NCBI GenBank assembly: GCA_950295325.1
Contig: OX485805.1
Coordinates: 3,038,501 to 3,102,500 of the forward strand
Direction of reading: 5' to 3'
Source of the DNA: Polytrichum commune
Taxonomy: Eukaryota > Streptophyta > Polytrichopsida > Polytrichales > Polytrichaceae
DNA: 64,000 nt
In this document: piece by piece, positions 9,171 through 23,419 of the stretch
Numbering within the stretch: position 1 is the first letter of the stretch
Layout: each line of letters opens with the position of its first letter
Translations under genes and position numbers: made by a program
The notes under the pieces: generated by a model
What the model saw: only the letters and a program-made list of their open reading frames with translations
Database searches by the model: none
What the model was told of the DNA's origin: nothing

Positions 9171-12100
9171 CTAAGAATCTGAGCAAGTTGTGAATTTCAC
9201 CTGCAAAAGTAGTGATGGAGTATTGGTTGGAGCTGTGCTGAGCCGCCTCGCAGCAGCCCGGACGACAGGAGCTGTTGCTGGAGTCGTGGTGTTAGTTATA
9301 TCCCAAAAGCTCCGTTTCTTTGTACAATTGAGTGCACGAGACAATTGAGTGCCTGGCTTTGACGGAGAAAAAAACCTTGGCAAAGGGGGGCTCCGCGGTG
9401 GATGTTGCGGGATGTTCAACCTGCGAGGAGCAGGGTCAACAACACGGGGCCGGCTCTCCTTCGCGGCCTGACGAATTGGTGGGAGGGATGGGATCTTGTT
9501 AGATGTGTAACGAACCGGCCTAACACCCATTTTGGGGGTCACTCCCTTTTCGGACACAGGATCCAAAGCAGGTTTACAGCTTAAATCCTGTTTTTTGGAG
9601 TCAAATTTTGTATACGACGGAATAGGCTTCATGGACAAAGTTGTGGAGGGATTGGTCTGCAAAGAGAAGGGCACTCTAGAAATAGGCTGGATGGGGCTAC
9701 CGTCTGGCCTTTTCGACTTGTGGAGTGATCCGGGGGTGATGGGGTTGGGTAAAGAGCCTTGATTGGGTTTCGTGGATGGTGGTGGAGTTGCAGGAGCACT
9801 GAAAATTGTTTCTACAGCGATCGGGTTTCGGGAGGTCGGCTCCTTGCTGAGTGAGAGTCTGGAGATGGTGTGTGTCATGGTTCCAGTACCAGAGGGGGTT
9901 TTGGGTTCCCCTGACCCACTTAATAGGAGTTTTGTGGATTTAGAAATGGGGGAGCTTGCAGCTTCATTCACTGACCTTTGACACAGCTGTTGGATGATCT
10001 CATCTTTTCGCTTCAACTCCAAAGCGTGTTCCTGCTGAAGTTGAGAAATGCTGGCACTATGCTTCTCCTCTCGCCTCAATATTTCTTGCTTTGCCCTCTC
10101 CACTTCCATTTCCAGTAGTTGAATTGTCCGTTGCAGGTCTCTTATTGTTCTTTCTGATGTAACCCTCTCTGGAAACTCCTGCTCGCTTAGTGAACTATGT
10201 AGGCCACATGTCTTTCCCTACACAACACACAATAATATACAGGATATTAGCTATGATTAACATTGTAGTCATCATCTTCAAATTAGATAACGATATGACA
10301 CTCTATAAATAACAAACTTGGAGATTCAAGCTGCATACATGGGAATACGAGGGAAAAGTCGGTTTCCTAGTTTTTGGAGAAAAGCATCGTACTACTTTCT
10401 ATTTGCATATAATCTTTTGCATCAAGAAATAACGGGAAATACTCGCTATGTTTCAAGAAAACCAAGGCGAGGTATGACCCAAGCGCAACCAATTTTTTAA
10501 TCTATTCAAAAAAATGGATCGGCCGCGACCTGAAGATGTTAGCATACCTGTACACGAGCATCAGTGGATGGCCTCAAAAATTGAGGTTGTAAAGGAGTGC
10601 TGGCCATCAAATTTGGAGTTAGCGGAGTTCCAGGGCTGTCCTGCATTGACAAACTGCCTTGTTGTGCAAGTACAAACTTCTGATGCAATCGGGCTAATTG
10701 GAGACGAAGCTGTTGATTATCCTTTTGCATATCTGTCAATAGTTTTGTCCTGTCCTCCATAGTGTCCGGGACATCCAACTCCTCATGTCCTTCATTGACC
10801 TGCAACCATCAGATTAAACGCCATGATCCACATTGTGATGCCAATAAAACAAAATGTTCATCATGTATTCACATTTTGTATTGACGAGATTGATTCAAAG
10901 ACTCGGATATGTAGCATCAGATCACTTCACAAACACTTCAACAATACCAACACCGGGGTGGCCAATCCCACTCGAATGTTGGGAACCAAGAGATGTAGGA
11001 AAATCTTAAGAAATTGGAGTCAGCTTTAGTTTGAAGTCTTCGAGAATTGAGCAAAAGTACATGACATAAAGTAACAAGGTTCATTTGATAACAGTTTTAA
11101 TAGCTACCTCAGAAATGGCTTTCTACGATGAACTATTTTCGTTTGAACCGCATCACAACTCACCATATGGAAGGTACAACCTCAGAGACAATATCTTAAA
11201 GTTGGCCACAATCTCGTACTCAAATAGTTTAATACATGTTCTGATTTCTGAAGTGGATGACAATTCTAGTGGTTTGCAGACATGGTAGCTAGAACTGTAA
11301 CGAGATGAGTGCCCAACAAGAGAACTTGGGTGCTCACCTTTGTTCGTATCTCCTTTGCCCTGTTTGCCCAGTGAAGAGTGTTTTGAGTTTCTCCAAATGA
11401 ACCGTTGTTGGGACTTATGTTTGCAATCATAGCAGTCCGGCAAGACCCTCCCAATGAGTCCTGAATTTATAACAAGGCAGTGTCAGCCAATTTGAAATCT
11501 CCTCATGCCAATGTGGTCTCTAGAGGATCAAGAGAGAAGCCTTAGATGTGTAGGGTTTAGGGTCTAAGGAATAATCATAAATTTAAGGTACTGGACGTGA
11601 AATTACTCAAAACAGTGTGAAATGAAAGATTGGGAGGAGCCTGACCTTTAGCAGCTGAGTGAGCTTAGAATTTCTGAATGGGATGTGTTTCTTCCCTTCA
11701 CAAAGAGCATTGATGCAACTACTCAATGCAAGAAGTGACCTATTGATGCTGGCTCCTTCCACGGAACGTAGACTTCGTTGATCGGTGACAAGTGCACGCT
11801 CTGATCCTGCCAAATCAATGAGGGAAAGCTTGCCCGCGCGTACCACTGTGCATGTTTCTTGCTGCACTTTGTACTCAGCGACCACCTGCACCCACTCCAT
11901 CAATGAGTTTGAGAAAAAAAAGACACAAGCATTGCTAACCCTCTAAATTCAAAGAGAAATTGCTACTTAATACATTGAGTGTATCTTCATAAACACGTGT
12001 ACACCTAGTAATCTTTGAGCAAAGTAGACCCCACAATCTGCATCAAAATGCCATAACAACAAGACCTTCAAGCAGGACAAACCTGTAAAATGGCATGTGA

Positions 12101-15100
12101 ACGAGATGAGGTCTCATTGGCACGAGTGGGCTCCGTTGTCCTGTTCAAGTTGCCCCTTTGCAGCAGCGTCATGACCTGTAACAGAACAAAGGATGTCCAT
12201 TAAGTGTTCAAGTAAATTTGTGAAGCATGCATGGCCAGACTGCAAGAATTCCACGTAGAACATGGAAGAACTATTTCATAGTAGATAGTCCGAGGAGACC
12301 GTACCTCGTCAGCTGAGTATGCTTGGTATTGTGTGAGACCAGCAGCAACGATACCCTGCAATAAGTCAAGAGTGTCAATGCTGAGAATATGTTAAATAGA
12401 TCACCAAACCTTAGGAGAGGATTGTGGTTATGTCCACCCATTCCTGGAACAAAGACCACCAATCCCGACGTTGCATTCATTGGCCTAACACGTTGTACAA
12501 TACTTTTGACTACAGGAAGATGAAGTTCATGAAGGATAAATCAGAGTTTCGCAGTAGTGTCGGATGAATGAATAGCTTGTGGCATCACTATAACCCCAGA
12601 TTCCCAAAGAGGGGATTAAGACAGGTACCTGCTTGGCATCTTCTCGAAGGACGAGGGGTCGTCCCGGGGAGAGAAGATCACGAACACTTTCATTGTACAC
12701 TTCGAGGTACGAGAGCCGCACAACATGGTGTCCGTCTCGACTCCTCTGCTTGATCTTGGCAAACAAGTCCTTCAGGGCGAGCACCATGACTCCCGGGTTT
12801 TGCACTGTGCCCAACATCGTATGGGTCTTGCCGGCGCCAGTGGCACCGTAACAGAACACCGACCCATTCCTCCCTTGTAGGACTCCTTCCACCAGCTCAG
12901 CCGTGCTGCACATCCATTGCAAACAAAGTATGTTGGATTCCATTACCCACGCTGACAAACAAATGCCTCCCGGCGGCAATCTGGAGCACCAGAGTGTTCA
13001 AAATGTGTTAAAGCTATGTGTGGCTGGCCCTTCACAGCATACACATCGACCTTCATGTGAGAGTGGAGGCTACTGACCTTGTGTTGTAGACCTCTTGCTG
13101 TGAAGTGTTATCAGAAAAGGAAGCATCGAAAGCAAAGTGGCGACCCCGCACCCGTTTCAGCCTCAAGTAGTCGGTTTCTAGAGCAAATTCCGTGAGATAC
13201 ACATCCCTCTTGTTCACAATGCGCACGCAACTGCGCGATCCTGCGTCCTTTTCTTTCCTCGCCATGGGCCTCAGGCGCACGTACACCATGATACGTGTGC
13301 CCACGCCTGCTCCGCCGTCACTCACGCTCTCCAGATCTTCGCTCACCGCATGGCGACCCTTGAGTAACCCAGATGATGGCTCCCTGAGCCCCGATTGCAA
13401 GCTCATTGAAAGAGACAATCTGCTGACCATCCAACACTAATGTTTATGTCGCCGACACCTCCTTTGAATCTGAGAAGCCCCTGACTGCTTCATTTCACAA
13501 CACCCTAGGCTAATCTCAAGCACCAGAAATGCTATAGAGTTTTTTTTCTTTCTCCCTCGTTAAAAGAGGGAGGAGATAGTAGCTTTGCTCCATTCTCGAT
13601 GGCCATTGACATTTTCCTTAACAAATATCGTACTTCCAACCCAGCAACCCAAATCATGTCACCATGACCACTATGAATTCGAGAGTCTATGTTTCATTAA
13701 ACAAGGCCCAAGAAAGTTTTTAACACCCAACAATGTTGTATGATCGTTATTGAGAAAAAATTAATGCTCACTTTGTTGTTTCAATTCTCCAGCTCCATCA
13801 CTCAAAGCTTAAGGAGCTGAGTAGCTTTGCTACACACTCGAAGAACATCGTACAATTCTATTCAACAAGTGTTGTGCTCATTTCATTAAAAATGTGAATG
13901 TATTGTAAGGTGAGCGAGGGTCACCTTCGTTTGAGGGTGATATTTGGGGTTGACCACATTGAGGTGAGGTTAATCCCAAGTGAGTTAATATCAACGAAAA
14001 ATGTCGGCTGGTCGTCATACAACACAACATTTTTGGGTGTTCTTGGGAAAAAAATTCCTTACTCGTTCAGTTCTTTTGATCTCCAGCTACGTCTATCAAG
14101 ATGGCGATTCCGAGTAGCTTCTCTCAGGGCATTCTACAGCCCAGTAATGTGCTTATACTTATCAAATATGTCAATGTAATGTATGGTGAGCGAGGGTCAC
14201 CTTCGGATGAGGGTGATATTGGGGGGTTGAGTGACCACACTGAAGTGAGGTCAATCCAAAAATAACCTCACCTCAATGTTGCAATTGAGTTCATAAGTCC
14301 CAAAAATGTTGTCTGATCGTCATTGCGAAAAAAAATTATTACTCACTCAGTTCTTGCGATCCTCCAGCCTACATTTAAAGATGAAGGAGCTGAGTAGCTT
14401 CGCTGCACACTCGAAGAGCATTCTACAAGTGTTGTGTTCATACTTAACAGAAACATGAATGTAATGTATGGTGAGCAAGGATCACCTTCGGTTGAGGGTG
14501 ACGTCGGGGGTGACCATATTGAGGTGAGGTTTCGGAGACTTCAAGAGCGAGGCGGCTTCCTCCTGCCTGCTCAGGGCCTCCACCTCCTTGACCCAGTTGT
14601 AAGCATCCAGAACTTGAGGGCTATAGATTCCCCCCGCCCTGGTGACACCAACAGGCGAGGCTTCATTCTCCTGCCTTTCTGGAAGATCCTTGCATTGGGT
14701 TAGCAGCGCCCTCGACTTGGCAGCATTCTGCGACGCTTGGCGTACTAGCCTGGGAGCAGGGTTGGCCAGCTGAGAGCTTCGCTGCGTCTGCTGAAATTTG
14801 GGGGTTGGAGTTTCCAGTTGCTCTCTTGGTGTAGCTTGAAAGCCATCGCCAATTCCAGTTCCCCCCGCAGCGCCACCCAGACGGCTCACTCTCTCCTTCA
14901 AAAGAGCCAGGGATCTGGAGGCTGTCCTATTCTCTGTGTCTGCATTGTTGTTGCTGTTGATGTTGTGTTGATGCTTCCCATTCTCTCGTCCTCCATAATC
15001 CTTGTTACCGTTGCTCTCCTTGCCATCTCGTCGCACATTCTCACAACCAAGTAAACTCTCTTTCCTCAACTTCACCTTGTTCACCACCGGACTTGTGGCT

Positions 15101-15126
15101 CCCGGGCGAGCCACCAGAGCGGGCAT
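9171..15126 (-). CDS. KIN8A: Kinesin-8 motor protein, KIN-8A type, nine exons
   Basis: Microtubule motor. Exons on the minus strand are 15126-14486, 13419-13078, 12905-12629, 12355-12305, 12175-12083, 11885-11646, 11460-11338, 10799-10548 and 10217-9171. All use GT/AG borders, the phases close, and the total is 3,066 bases (1,021 aa). The N-terminal ~210 residues are low-complexity with an L-L-K-E-R-V-S-R-L stretch. The motor domain follows: V-Y-V-R-L-R-P-M, P-loop [10 protein letters not shown], switch I N-E-T-S-S-R-S-H, switch II D-L-A-G-S-E-R and the neck-side [10 protein letters not shown] coiled-coil piece ([11 protein letters not shown], later [10 protein letters not shown]) and a basic, Ser/Pro-rich tail come after. 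The motor resembles plant KIN-8A more than KIN-8B ([14 protein letters not shown]). Kinesin-8 proteins typically control microtubule length; this role is inferred from the family. The exon 1/2 junction is the least certain because its donor region is repeated. Confidence 0.9.
13640..14530 (-). repeat. Tandem triplication spanning the kinesin exon 1 donor and intron 1
   Basis: A ~275-290 bp unit occurs three times. The marker GTGAGC(A/G)AGG recurs at about 13905, 14179 and 14466, each preceded by an AGCTGAGTAGCTT-like segment and followed by GAGGGTGA. The third unit contains the last ~40 coding bases of exon 1 and its donor (G|GTGATC at 14486/14485). The other two carry related copies of that exon end and donor-like AAG-GTGA inside the intron. 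Confidence 0.8.
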
Positions 15127-16900
15127 CTCCCCTCAACAAGAACAGCTCGCAGAACTACCGTCACCACTTAACCACACAAACCTCAAAATGATCGAATGCT
15201 CACACTCCAAGCTCCCAAACATTCTCTTGATTTACACTGCGATTCCAACGAAGCTCATACGGAACGGAGTCACAAAGTGGCTGGACCACTAAGCAACGTC
15301 AACTATACATCAGTTGCATATAGCTCCAACGATCGCATGACTGGAGAAGTGCCAAAATTGCATGTTGTAAAGGGTTAGACTGAATCGCATGTGAGATTTT
15401 CTTGGGTTTTGCGACAGTGTTCTAGTAGTAGTGTTCTCGTGGAAATCTGCAGTATCGATATCTAGATGATCGACAACTCCCGGTATTCAAACTGACGCCC
15501 AACCTACTTTCATTCATTCCTTCGTTCCTCTCCACATGACAGGGTTCGTATTTGAAGAAATGATGAATGTCATATTAAAATATCTCTGTCACAGGAATCT
15601 TGTAATAGTGAGCATTTTTCAATACGATGCTTTTCCAACCATCCCTCTCAGCTACACTGGGAAAACAACTGCTTATGAGAAAGAGTCTCGTGTTAGTAGC
15701 AAAGATTCTCATTGGCTTCTTAGCCAAGATGGTGCATTAGGTTTAGGCCTCCTGTATCTTACGATTCCATGCTGATCTCCTCTTTAAAATGTTAAAGAAA
15801 ATTAGGATCCTGAAGGGTGACGAACAAACCTGAAAAGCGCCATGAAAGATTCCACCCAGTCCAATTCCATCGCGCATTCAGAGTCTCTTCTTCGTCACAT
15901 CGTACACATGGTGCAACATCGTCACCTCCCCCATTCCCCTCCTCCACTTGATATGTTCGGCTCCCTCCGAGCATCCAAATAAATGCCAACACAACTATCT
16001 CATTGATTCTTAAAGCATATAAGATCCTCGATGATTTCACTGATGGTGAAGCTAAAGAGAGACGACGCTCTGCCTGCAACAACAGTAATCAATCTGTCCT
16101 CTACCGTTCACACGCAGCTACAAATCGATACCAAGATCATTTGCGATGCCAGATCATTTCCCCAATAAGTACTACTGTAATGCCTACAAGTGACATGCCT
16201 AACTTCAGTTGCTACTTATTGGGCTCTCGCTCAAACCCCACAAATCCCAATAAATGCTACAATACCTGCAAGTGAGATATCAGATTTCGATTGCTAGCCT
16301 CTCAGTTTGAAACCCACAAATCCCAATAAGTACTACCGTAAAAAACTTCCGACAATACACTTGTCGGATTAGATTGCCCGTGGCGCCAGCAGCTTACTAT
16401 CGCATGCCAACCTCGCTCGTAAATAAGTTATTTCTGAAACATTATCTGAACTCAAACCGCCGCCCTCATAACAATTCGCAGACGAAAAGACAAGGATCCA
16501 CTCGAAAGCAACACACCGCAACTCTCGGTGGAAGCTTCACCGCTCACACCAAATATGCACATTCTCGCAATGCCCGTGTTGAAACTTAAACATAGACATC
16601 CAACTGCTGAGATCAAGCGACTGGATGGAGAATCCGAGGTAAGAGAATGCCAAATTGGGCGGCAGGGTGAAGAAAATTCGAATTCGAGGCCGGTGGGAAG
16701 CTCAAGAAGAAGAAATGAGGAGACGGAGAATGATGGGAGGGAGGAGAGAGAGACGTTGGGTTCGCGGGCACCGGAGCCATTTCTCCACCCCGCCGGGTAT
16801 GAATAGCGGGTATGGGCACCAGGTGCGGGTACCCGCTCCTATGACCGTGAGGTAAAAGCCCCGTTGGTCATTAATGGTCATTAGTGTACAATTTCTTCTC
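15127..16900 (-). promoter_or_regulatory. 5' flank of the kinesin gene
   Basis: Upstream of the kinesin start no other gene is recognised. The stretch 16160-16345 contains a roughly 100-bp imperfect tandem duplication (AAATCCCAATAA.TACTAC motifs at about 16161, 16245 and 16318). 16640-16860 is a purine-rich, locally GC-richer island. A defined core promoter could not be placed, and upstream untranslated exons remain possible. Confidence 0.35.
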
Positions 16901-19900
16901 ATTATGAGCCAAACGTCTTAAATGCATGCTACGCTCATGGCCTACAATTAAAATCCTTCATAGAGCGTGGCCGTGGGAAAGGCCAATTTTTCTTGCCAAT
17001 GTCATTTCCACACTTACTGGTGGGCATAGCCAATGGACAAATCCCACCAGCACGGGGCACTTTCATATTCGATTTTAGCTAGTAACTGAATGTAATGTAA
17101 TCGCACTAAGGTATGTATACCCATAATTATCATCAAATTTAAAACCATCATTATATACCACATCCATACATTTGGAAGCAGCAAGTGTATGCATGTGGTG
17201 CATATATAATGGTGGTTCTAAGTTTGCTTATGGTTTTTTGAGTACGTGTACCCTTATTAATATTCGTTGGCTAAAAGTGAATGAGAAAGTGCCACATGAC
17301 AGTGGGAGTCGTCCACCAGCTATGCTCACTAGTAAGTATGAGCAGGGCATAAGTTATCATCAGCTTTTTGAGGCTTTATAAGGTATGACGGTATGATTGT
17401 ATCTCCATTTATGATCAAACAACGTTGAAGGTAGACATGCTTGATTTGGTTACTTATCTTAATCGGACACCTTTATTTTGTTTGGTGGTATGTGGTTAGG
17501 TATGAATGTAAGAGTAGTCACCCAAAAGACATGATGTGATTTGAAAAAGATTGGACCACATGCTCAAAATATGCTAACCATTCTAGGCTCAATAATCAAT
17601 ATGATTGTGGGAACCCATATGACCACTTAATGAGCACGAGAATCTTCACTTTGATAGTGATATAAGACATTCATATGAGCTTCAAAAATAATGAAGAAAG
17701 TGGCCATGTCCTCAATTTAAATTTGGAAACCATATTGTTTCATTTGCGTGTTTCATATCCTATGAGAAGCGGGGTAGTTAGAAAAGTAATCATTTAAGAC
17801 CCATCTACCTAATTGTCCATTGACTACATTATAGATGCGTTCTTTACAAAAACTTGCCAAAATAGAGGCAACCAAATGGGGTTGGCAAACTCAATCAGGG
17901 GTTAAGCACATGTTGTTTAGATTTATCTAGAGTGTTGCCATGCATGGGCACATGTAGGGTACAATACGATTGCATATAAATTTTATTTTATTTTAAATTT
18001 TGATGAAAAAACAATTGATGAAAATATGACATTCTTGCACATAATTTGTATACGAAGGAACAATCATACCAAAAAAAGAAGTAAATAAAAAGTAAAAATG
18101 AAGAAGACATGAAGACATGCCATGTATGGGTTTCATGTGAAGAATAATTGTTTTCTAGACAAATATGGAGCTCCGTTCCCGGGCCATGTGGTTCTAGTAT
18201 AAATACCATGTAATAAAAATGAGAGTTGTTGGCATGGTTAGGTATATGAGCCCACTCATGATCTCTCAACAATTCATGTGCCTTCGATTGCTTCAAGAGA
18301 CCAAACAAACGTGGTGTCGGTGTTTGTTGAGAATTGGTCAAAGCTTTGTGTCATTTCCAACTAGGCTCATGATGATGTTTCGTCCCAACGCTGACATGAA
18401 AACTATAGGATATGGAACAAAACCCAAGTCAACACATAGGCATATTTGGTAAGTACACCTAATTGTGACCCTTTACCCAAAACCAACCCCTGCATAGTTT
18501 TGGGAAGAATAAACACGCTTTGAACATGAGAGCCTAGGGCCAGTCTTGCACACACTTACAATCAACACTTGAGAAACTCATAGTATTTTCATGATATAAT
18601 ATTCAAAATTTATACGTTTCAATCCCATTAAGATGTGCTAAAATATTCCGTCAATTACCAACAAGGCCCCAAGAAAAATGAAGGTAATCCCTTCATATTT
18701 ATATGTTTAGATGATTAAAAAATATATTAATAAGTGTGGTTCTCATAGTTCAAAAGATAACTTAAAGCTAGCCTAGATTCTAAGCAAGCTTTTAGGTGGT
18801 TTTATGTTTGTCTTTATTCAAAGATCAATGAGTCCACAATATTTAAGGGTGGAAATTGTTTTGGATTCTAGGTGTCATTATCACATTTGGCCAGGTATTG
18901 TATAGTATATGTCATATGAATTGTATTTTGGCTCCAAAAGTGCCACATCATCCTTATGGGGTTCCAATGTCATGGTCATCTTGCAGCATAAAACCGTATG
19001 TTTTCTTTAAAACAAACAATAACAAAAGTGCTACATCAAAGAACAAACATGGAATAGTTGTGATAAGGTGTTTGGGGAAAGGGAGGGGTGTTATTGGTTG
19101 CACACAAGGCCCTTGCCATAATTGATTACAAAGAGCATCGTTTTGTGAACAAACAAGCCGTACTACCAAACCAATGTTGGATCGACCGATTTTTATGTGA
19201 GCCTTCTTCCATTTTGGGAGCCCTGCAATTATTTGGAGATTAGATAACAACAACTAATGAGAGCAGGAGGCAATGAAGCGTAGGTAGGCGATGGTAATTG
19301 AGGCATGCAGAGACTTATTTAGTCATGTGTTCATCTCTTGGATAATCAAGATCATTGGAAGTAAATTCAAAGATGCATCAGACAACAATGAATGCCATCA
19401 ATGTCACTAACCACATGATATATTATGGCAAACAAATTGATGTTGTCTTCAAGATTCCTCATATAGCACCAAATGTCATGTGACGCCATGTGTAGTTGTC
19501 ACCCATTAGTTCATCTCAATTAACTACTTGCATGCTTGAGTTATTTCCTTTGAACACATAATCATAAGTAATATTGGAAGTTGAAACAAATTGGAGTTGA
19601 CTTGAACACAATGTATATGAAGACAAAGGGAGACATATTTTCAATGATGTATCAACTTGATAGATTTTATGTTTCTTTTAATCTCTACAATTTGTTTATG
19701 AGATGTTGTTAAAGGGGTCGACACTATTGGGAGCATGTGAAATAAGTATACATGGTTGCTTCAAAGAAACTCTTTCACCTTTCTACTTTAGGAGTTTTAA
19801 TTGTAGGGGTTTCCTTTTATGAAGCCTTGAACTTTGGTCCAAATTATATTGATGTCAACTTTGTGAGGTTTTATTAGTAGGCGATTCCTTTTGGCCCTCG

Positions 19901-22082
19901 GGGACAATGAAAGAGAGGCCATAACTTCATTATGTGACATGTTAGTTATAACTTCTCTCACACGTTGTGTGTATGGGCTATTGATACACGTAAATTAAAG
20001 TAACTCTTCAATGAATCCGGATGTTTAGTTATATATGCCATTGTAACATTGCTTTCTTCACATTTAACACTTGGGCCAAGAGCCTCTCCCTTATTAGATT
20101 GCATGCATGCAGCGTGGGCGCGTTAAATGCACCCTAGGCATGTGATAAATATATTGTTATGGAAGCGAGTAGTAATTGAAGAACATGTTATTTGGTTAAT
20201 GGTTACGAAGATGCCTTCACTTGGACTAGATCTTCATAATGAATGCATTCACAAGCTTATACAATTTAATTCATTTGTTTTCATATCATGTGACTCAAAT
20301 TATGGTCTACGACATTAATGAAGACCAAGTTGAACGATTACACGAAGTTGCATATGAGACTTAATCTCCATGAAAATCGATGAGTTGGGTTTGTAGTATG
20401 CATTTTAACATCACTCATCCAAGTGGAGGACACTTCTAATGCTTCTTTTTTGTGTTTTTTTATTCACGTATAGGACATGTCATCCATAACCTACAATTTA
20501 CATCCACGAGCATACCGGTTATGTTCCGAATAATAATGGGCAAGAGTCGATGAGTGTCTTGCTGCTATCATAACTCGTCGTCCATCGACTCTCACATGTT
20601 ATGTAATCCACAATCGATTTGTACCTCATCATTACACCTGTGAATTGGTTGCAAACCGACCAACACATCCACATGGCTCAATAATATATGCAACAAAACA
20701 CTTTGAAGCCTGAACAAAAAGTGAGATATTGTCCAAACCACTATTGGGGCGCATGTGAGAAAGTATCTAACCACTAGCATGGAGGTTGTTGTGGTCGGCT
20801 TTTTGGGTGTATGATTGAGTAGTACAAAACTTATGAGTATCCTTTCCCTTGGCTTGGGCATCGTGGCACCTTGCCCAAACTCATCCATTCGAAACATAAA
20901 AAAAACAACGAATTGTTTTATAGATTTGGATTTTAAATTGCAAACTCCAAAGTTGGCATCAAATAAGATACAATCCCAAAGTAGCCTAGTGCTTATTTGC
21001 TCAGTTTTAAGTCACGCCAAAAACAAATTGAACAAAAATTCGCCTTTTTGCTCTATTTCACCACTAAAATCATCATTTCTTATGTTGAGCAAGACCGATG
21101 TCAGATTGGTATCATTTCTTTATTTTTCTCATACCATTTGGTTATTTGGGTTTTGAGTTTTGAGTTTAGGGTTTAGGGGTTTAGTTATTAAAATTAAGGT
21201 TTGTACATCTCTTCATACGAGTAGGACACGGACATGTGACAAATACTATGTTCTCGATACCATTCATGTCTTTAAACCATGCAAGAACCTGCACACATGC
21301 GTAAAATCACCCTAATGTCAATTTGGCTCAAAATGATATGAACCCAACTCATAACTCGGCTATACAAAGATGCTCTCACCTTGACATACCTTACCAAGAA
21401 ATGGAAAAAGGAACACAACATTCGACTGATATTACAATTTGGATATCTAAAGGTAGGGTCTTTGATACCATTATTGATATCGACTATGAATACCCGTGCG
21501 GTCACCTACATACATACCTTACCCATCCACCATTGGTGAGAGAACACCGACATTATTCCCAACGGAACAAGCAAGGACGTGCGCCCCCTCATTTATTAGG
21601 TCGACACGACGATGGGGGTGGAGAAGGGGGAGAGGGGGGGGGGGGGGCTAAGTTATTAGAAGACCTTGGGAAGGGACCTCGAGCCCCAAAATAGGAGCTC
21701 AACGGCCATGTCAGGTGTGATTGAGTACGTGCTTTTGGTACCATCACTTCCACCGGGGCTTCCATTCGGTTAGCCCATGCGGTTGGGTTGGTGGGTTGGC
21801 CGGTCCGCCCATGTCTCTTGGCCCAATGTGTGTCCCCGTGTAAGGAGGACGATGATGCTAAAACCATCCCTCTTTGCATCGAGTATAGCTATGGTTTTAA
21901 GATTGATCGAATTTGGGATGCTTTTCCTTGTTAGCGATTGAAAGGGGGAGTCCCGACGGCACCAAGTATGTCTTCTTTGAATATCGTATGCAAAAGTTAT
22001 GAAGGTTTTAGTTTTTCCTAGTAGACGATCCAAATCGCTTAGGGGTGGGTGCCTCATGTTAAGGTGGCGGATATTCTCGGAA
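16901..22082. other. Gene-poor AT-rich region
   Basis: About 5.2 kb with no recognised protein, RNA gene or clear terminal repeats. Open frames are short and lack domain features. A G-run lies at about 21634-21648, and a few telomere-like TTTAGGG units at about 21160-21180 are too few to mean much. It is probably very old transposon sequence. Confidence 0.45.
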
Positions 22083-22668
22083 CTACACTAAATATGATAT
22101 TTAGTGTTTGATTATATCTAGTGTTGTTACCACCCTATCTTGCTCAACACTAATTTTCAATTCTTTGATAACTAGTGTTATACACTGCCACCTTTCCTAC
22201 CGCCACCTCCCTTCTCCTTTTATCATTGTTAGAGTTTTTTTCATATTCTTACTAACACTAAATTCGTGCATGTAATTTCCATGTATTACCATAGTTGATA
22301 TTTAGTGTTCGAGTTTACATTTAATGTTACTTACTTTCATAGGGTTAGTGATATTTAGTGTTTGATATTACGAACGCATACACTAAATATCACTAACCCT
22401 ATGAAAGTAAGTAACATTTAATGTAAAATCGAACACTAAATATCAACTATGGTAATACATGGAAATTATAAGCACAAATTTAGTGTTAGTAAGAATATGA
22501 AAAAAATCTAACAATGATAAAAAGGAGAAGGGAGGTGGCGGTAGGAAAGGTGGCAGTGCATTTATGTATAACACTAATTATCAAAGAATTGAAAATTAGT
22601 GATGAGCAAGATAGGGTGGTAACAACACTAGATATAATCAAACACTATATATATCATATTTAGTGTAG
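22083..22668. mobile_element. 586-bp foldback element with CACTA-like ends
   Basis: Two arms of about 280-289 bp (22083-22361 and 22380-22668) are near-perfect inverse copies separated by an 18-base loop. The ends read CTACACTAAATATGATATTT and its inverse, the same terminal motif as the elements at 387-778 and 29063-29438. The left arm also shares their TTGCTCAACACTAA stretch, so this looks like a foldback derivative of that family. A transcript would form a long hairpin. No clear target duplication was found. Confidence 0.88.
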
Positions 22669-23419
22669 TGAGTGTACACTGTGCAAAATTTTGAGAGGGT
22701 TGGTTTGGGGTGGGGTAGCGGTTTTAACATGCTCGACCTAATCTTTTTTTGGGGTGCCACATAGATGTGGCAGAATCTTTTATTGTTTTCATACACCAAT
22801 TGTATTGAGGCCGTTTCTATCTCTACAATGTAAATACATTGGTATGCATGCATTCCACATGTAAATAAAGACCCCTCCCCCTCCTTCGGTGTTTTTGTAT
22901 TTGAGAATTATTGCGTTTGAAGCCCCGATCGAATGAGCACACAAGCCGGTGTATTGCCTTGTTTTTTAGTGTTAGGATCATGTGGTCATCCACTATTGTT
23001 GGGTTCAATGTTTTGTGCACAAAAGTGGGAGAAAGTGGGTCGAAGCCACTATCATGTTCATTTGATTTGTGGTACAATTGGGCAACCTCACTATATGTTC
23101 CCCAATTAGAGACCCTTCAATGAGGTCAACCATGTCAATACACGTATAAAAATATTTGATGAAGTAAAATTACACCTTTTCTTACATATTAGGATAAGAG
23201 TGTGAAAGAAAAAAAAACTTATGAATGCATGCTTACAAACTCTTTGAGAACATTACAAATAAGAATTTCTATAGCAAGGAACCACTTTTGAGTTCATTTG
23301 AGAAGCTCAAGGGAGCTCGAAGATAGCGCCTACGGTAGTGAACCATATTTTAGCTCATTTGAGGAGCTCAAGTGAGCTCAAAGAAGGTTCCCTAGGGATC
23401 ATTGTTGTGGCTGACACTA
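22669..23419. other. Spacer, no gene recognised
   Basis: Contains no recognised coding sequence. A pair of related AGCTCATTTGAGGAGCTCAA-like segments lies at 23296-23375, next to CCTACGGTAGTG (about 23330), which is inverse to the terminal motif of the next element. Confidence 0.4.

Noticed and set aside
9402-9981. Plus-strand frames opposite the last kinesin exon
   Set aside because: Shadow frames over the minus-strand exon 10217-9171.
21150-21190. Telomere-like TTTAGGG units
   Set aside because: Only one or two imperfect units; expected by chance in AT-rich plant DNA.
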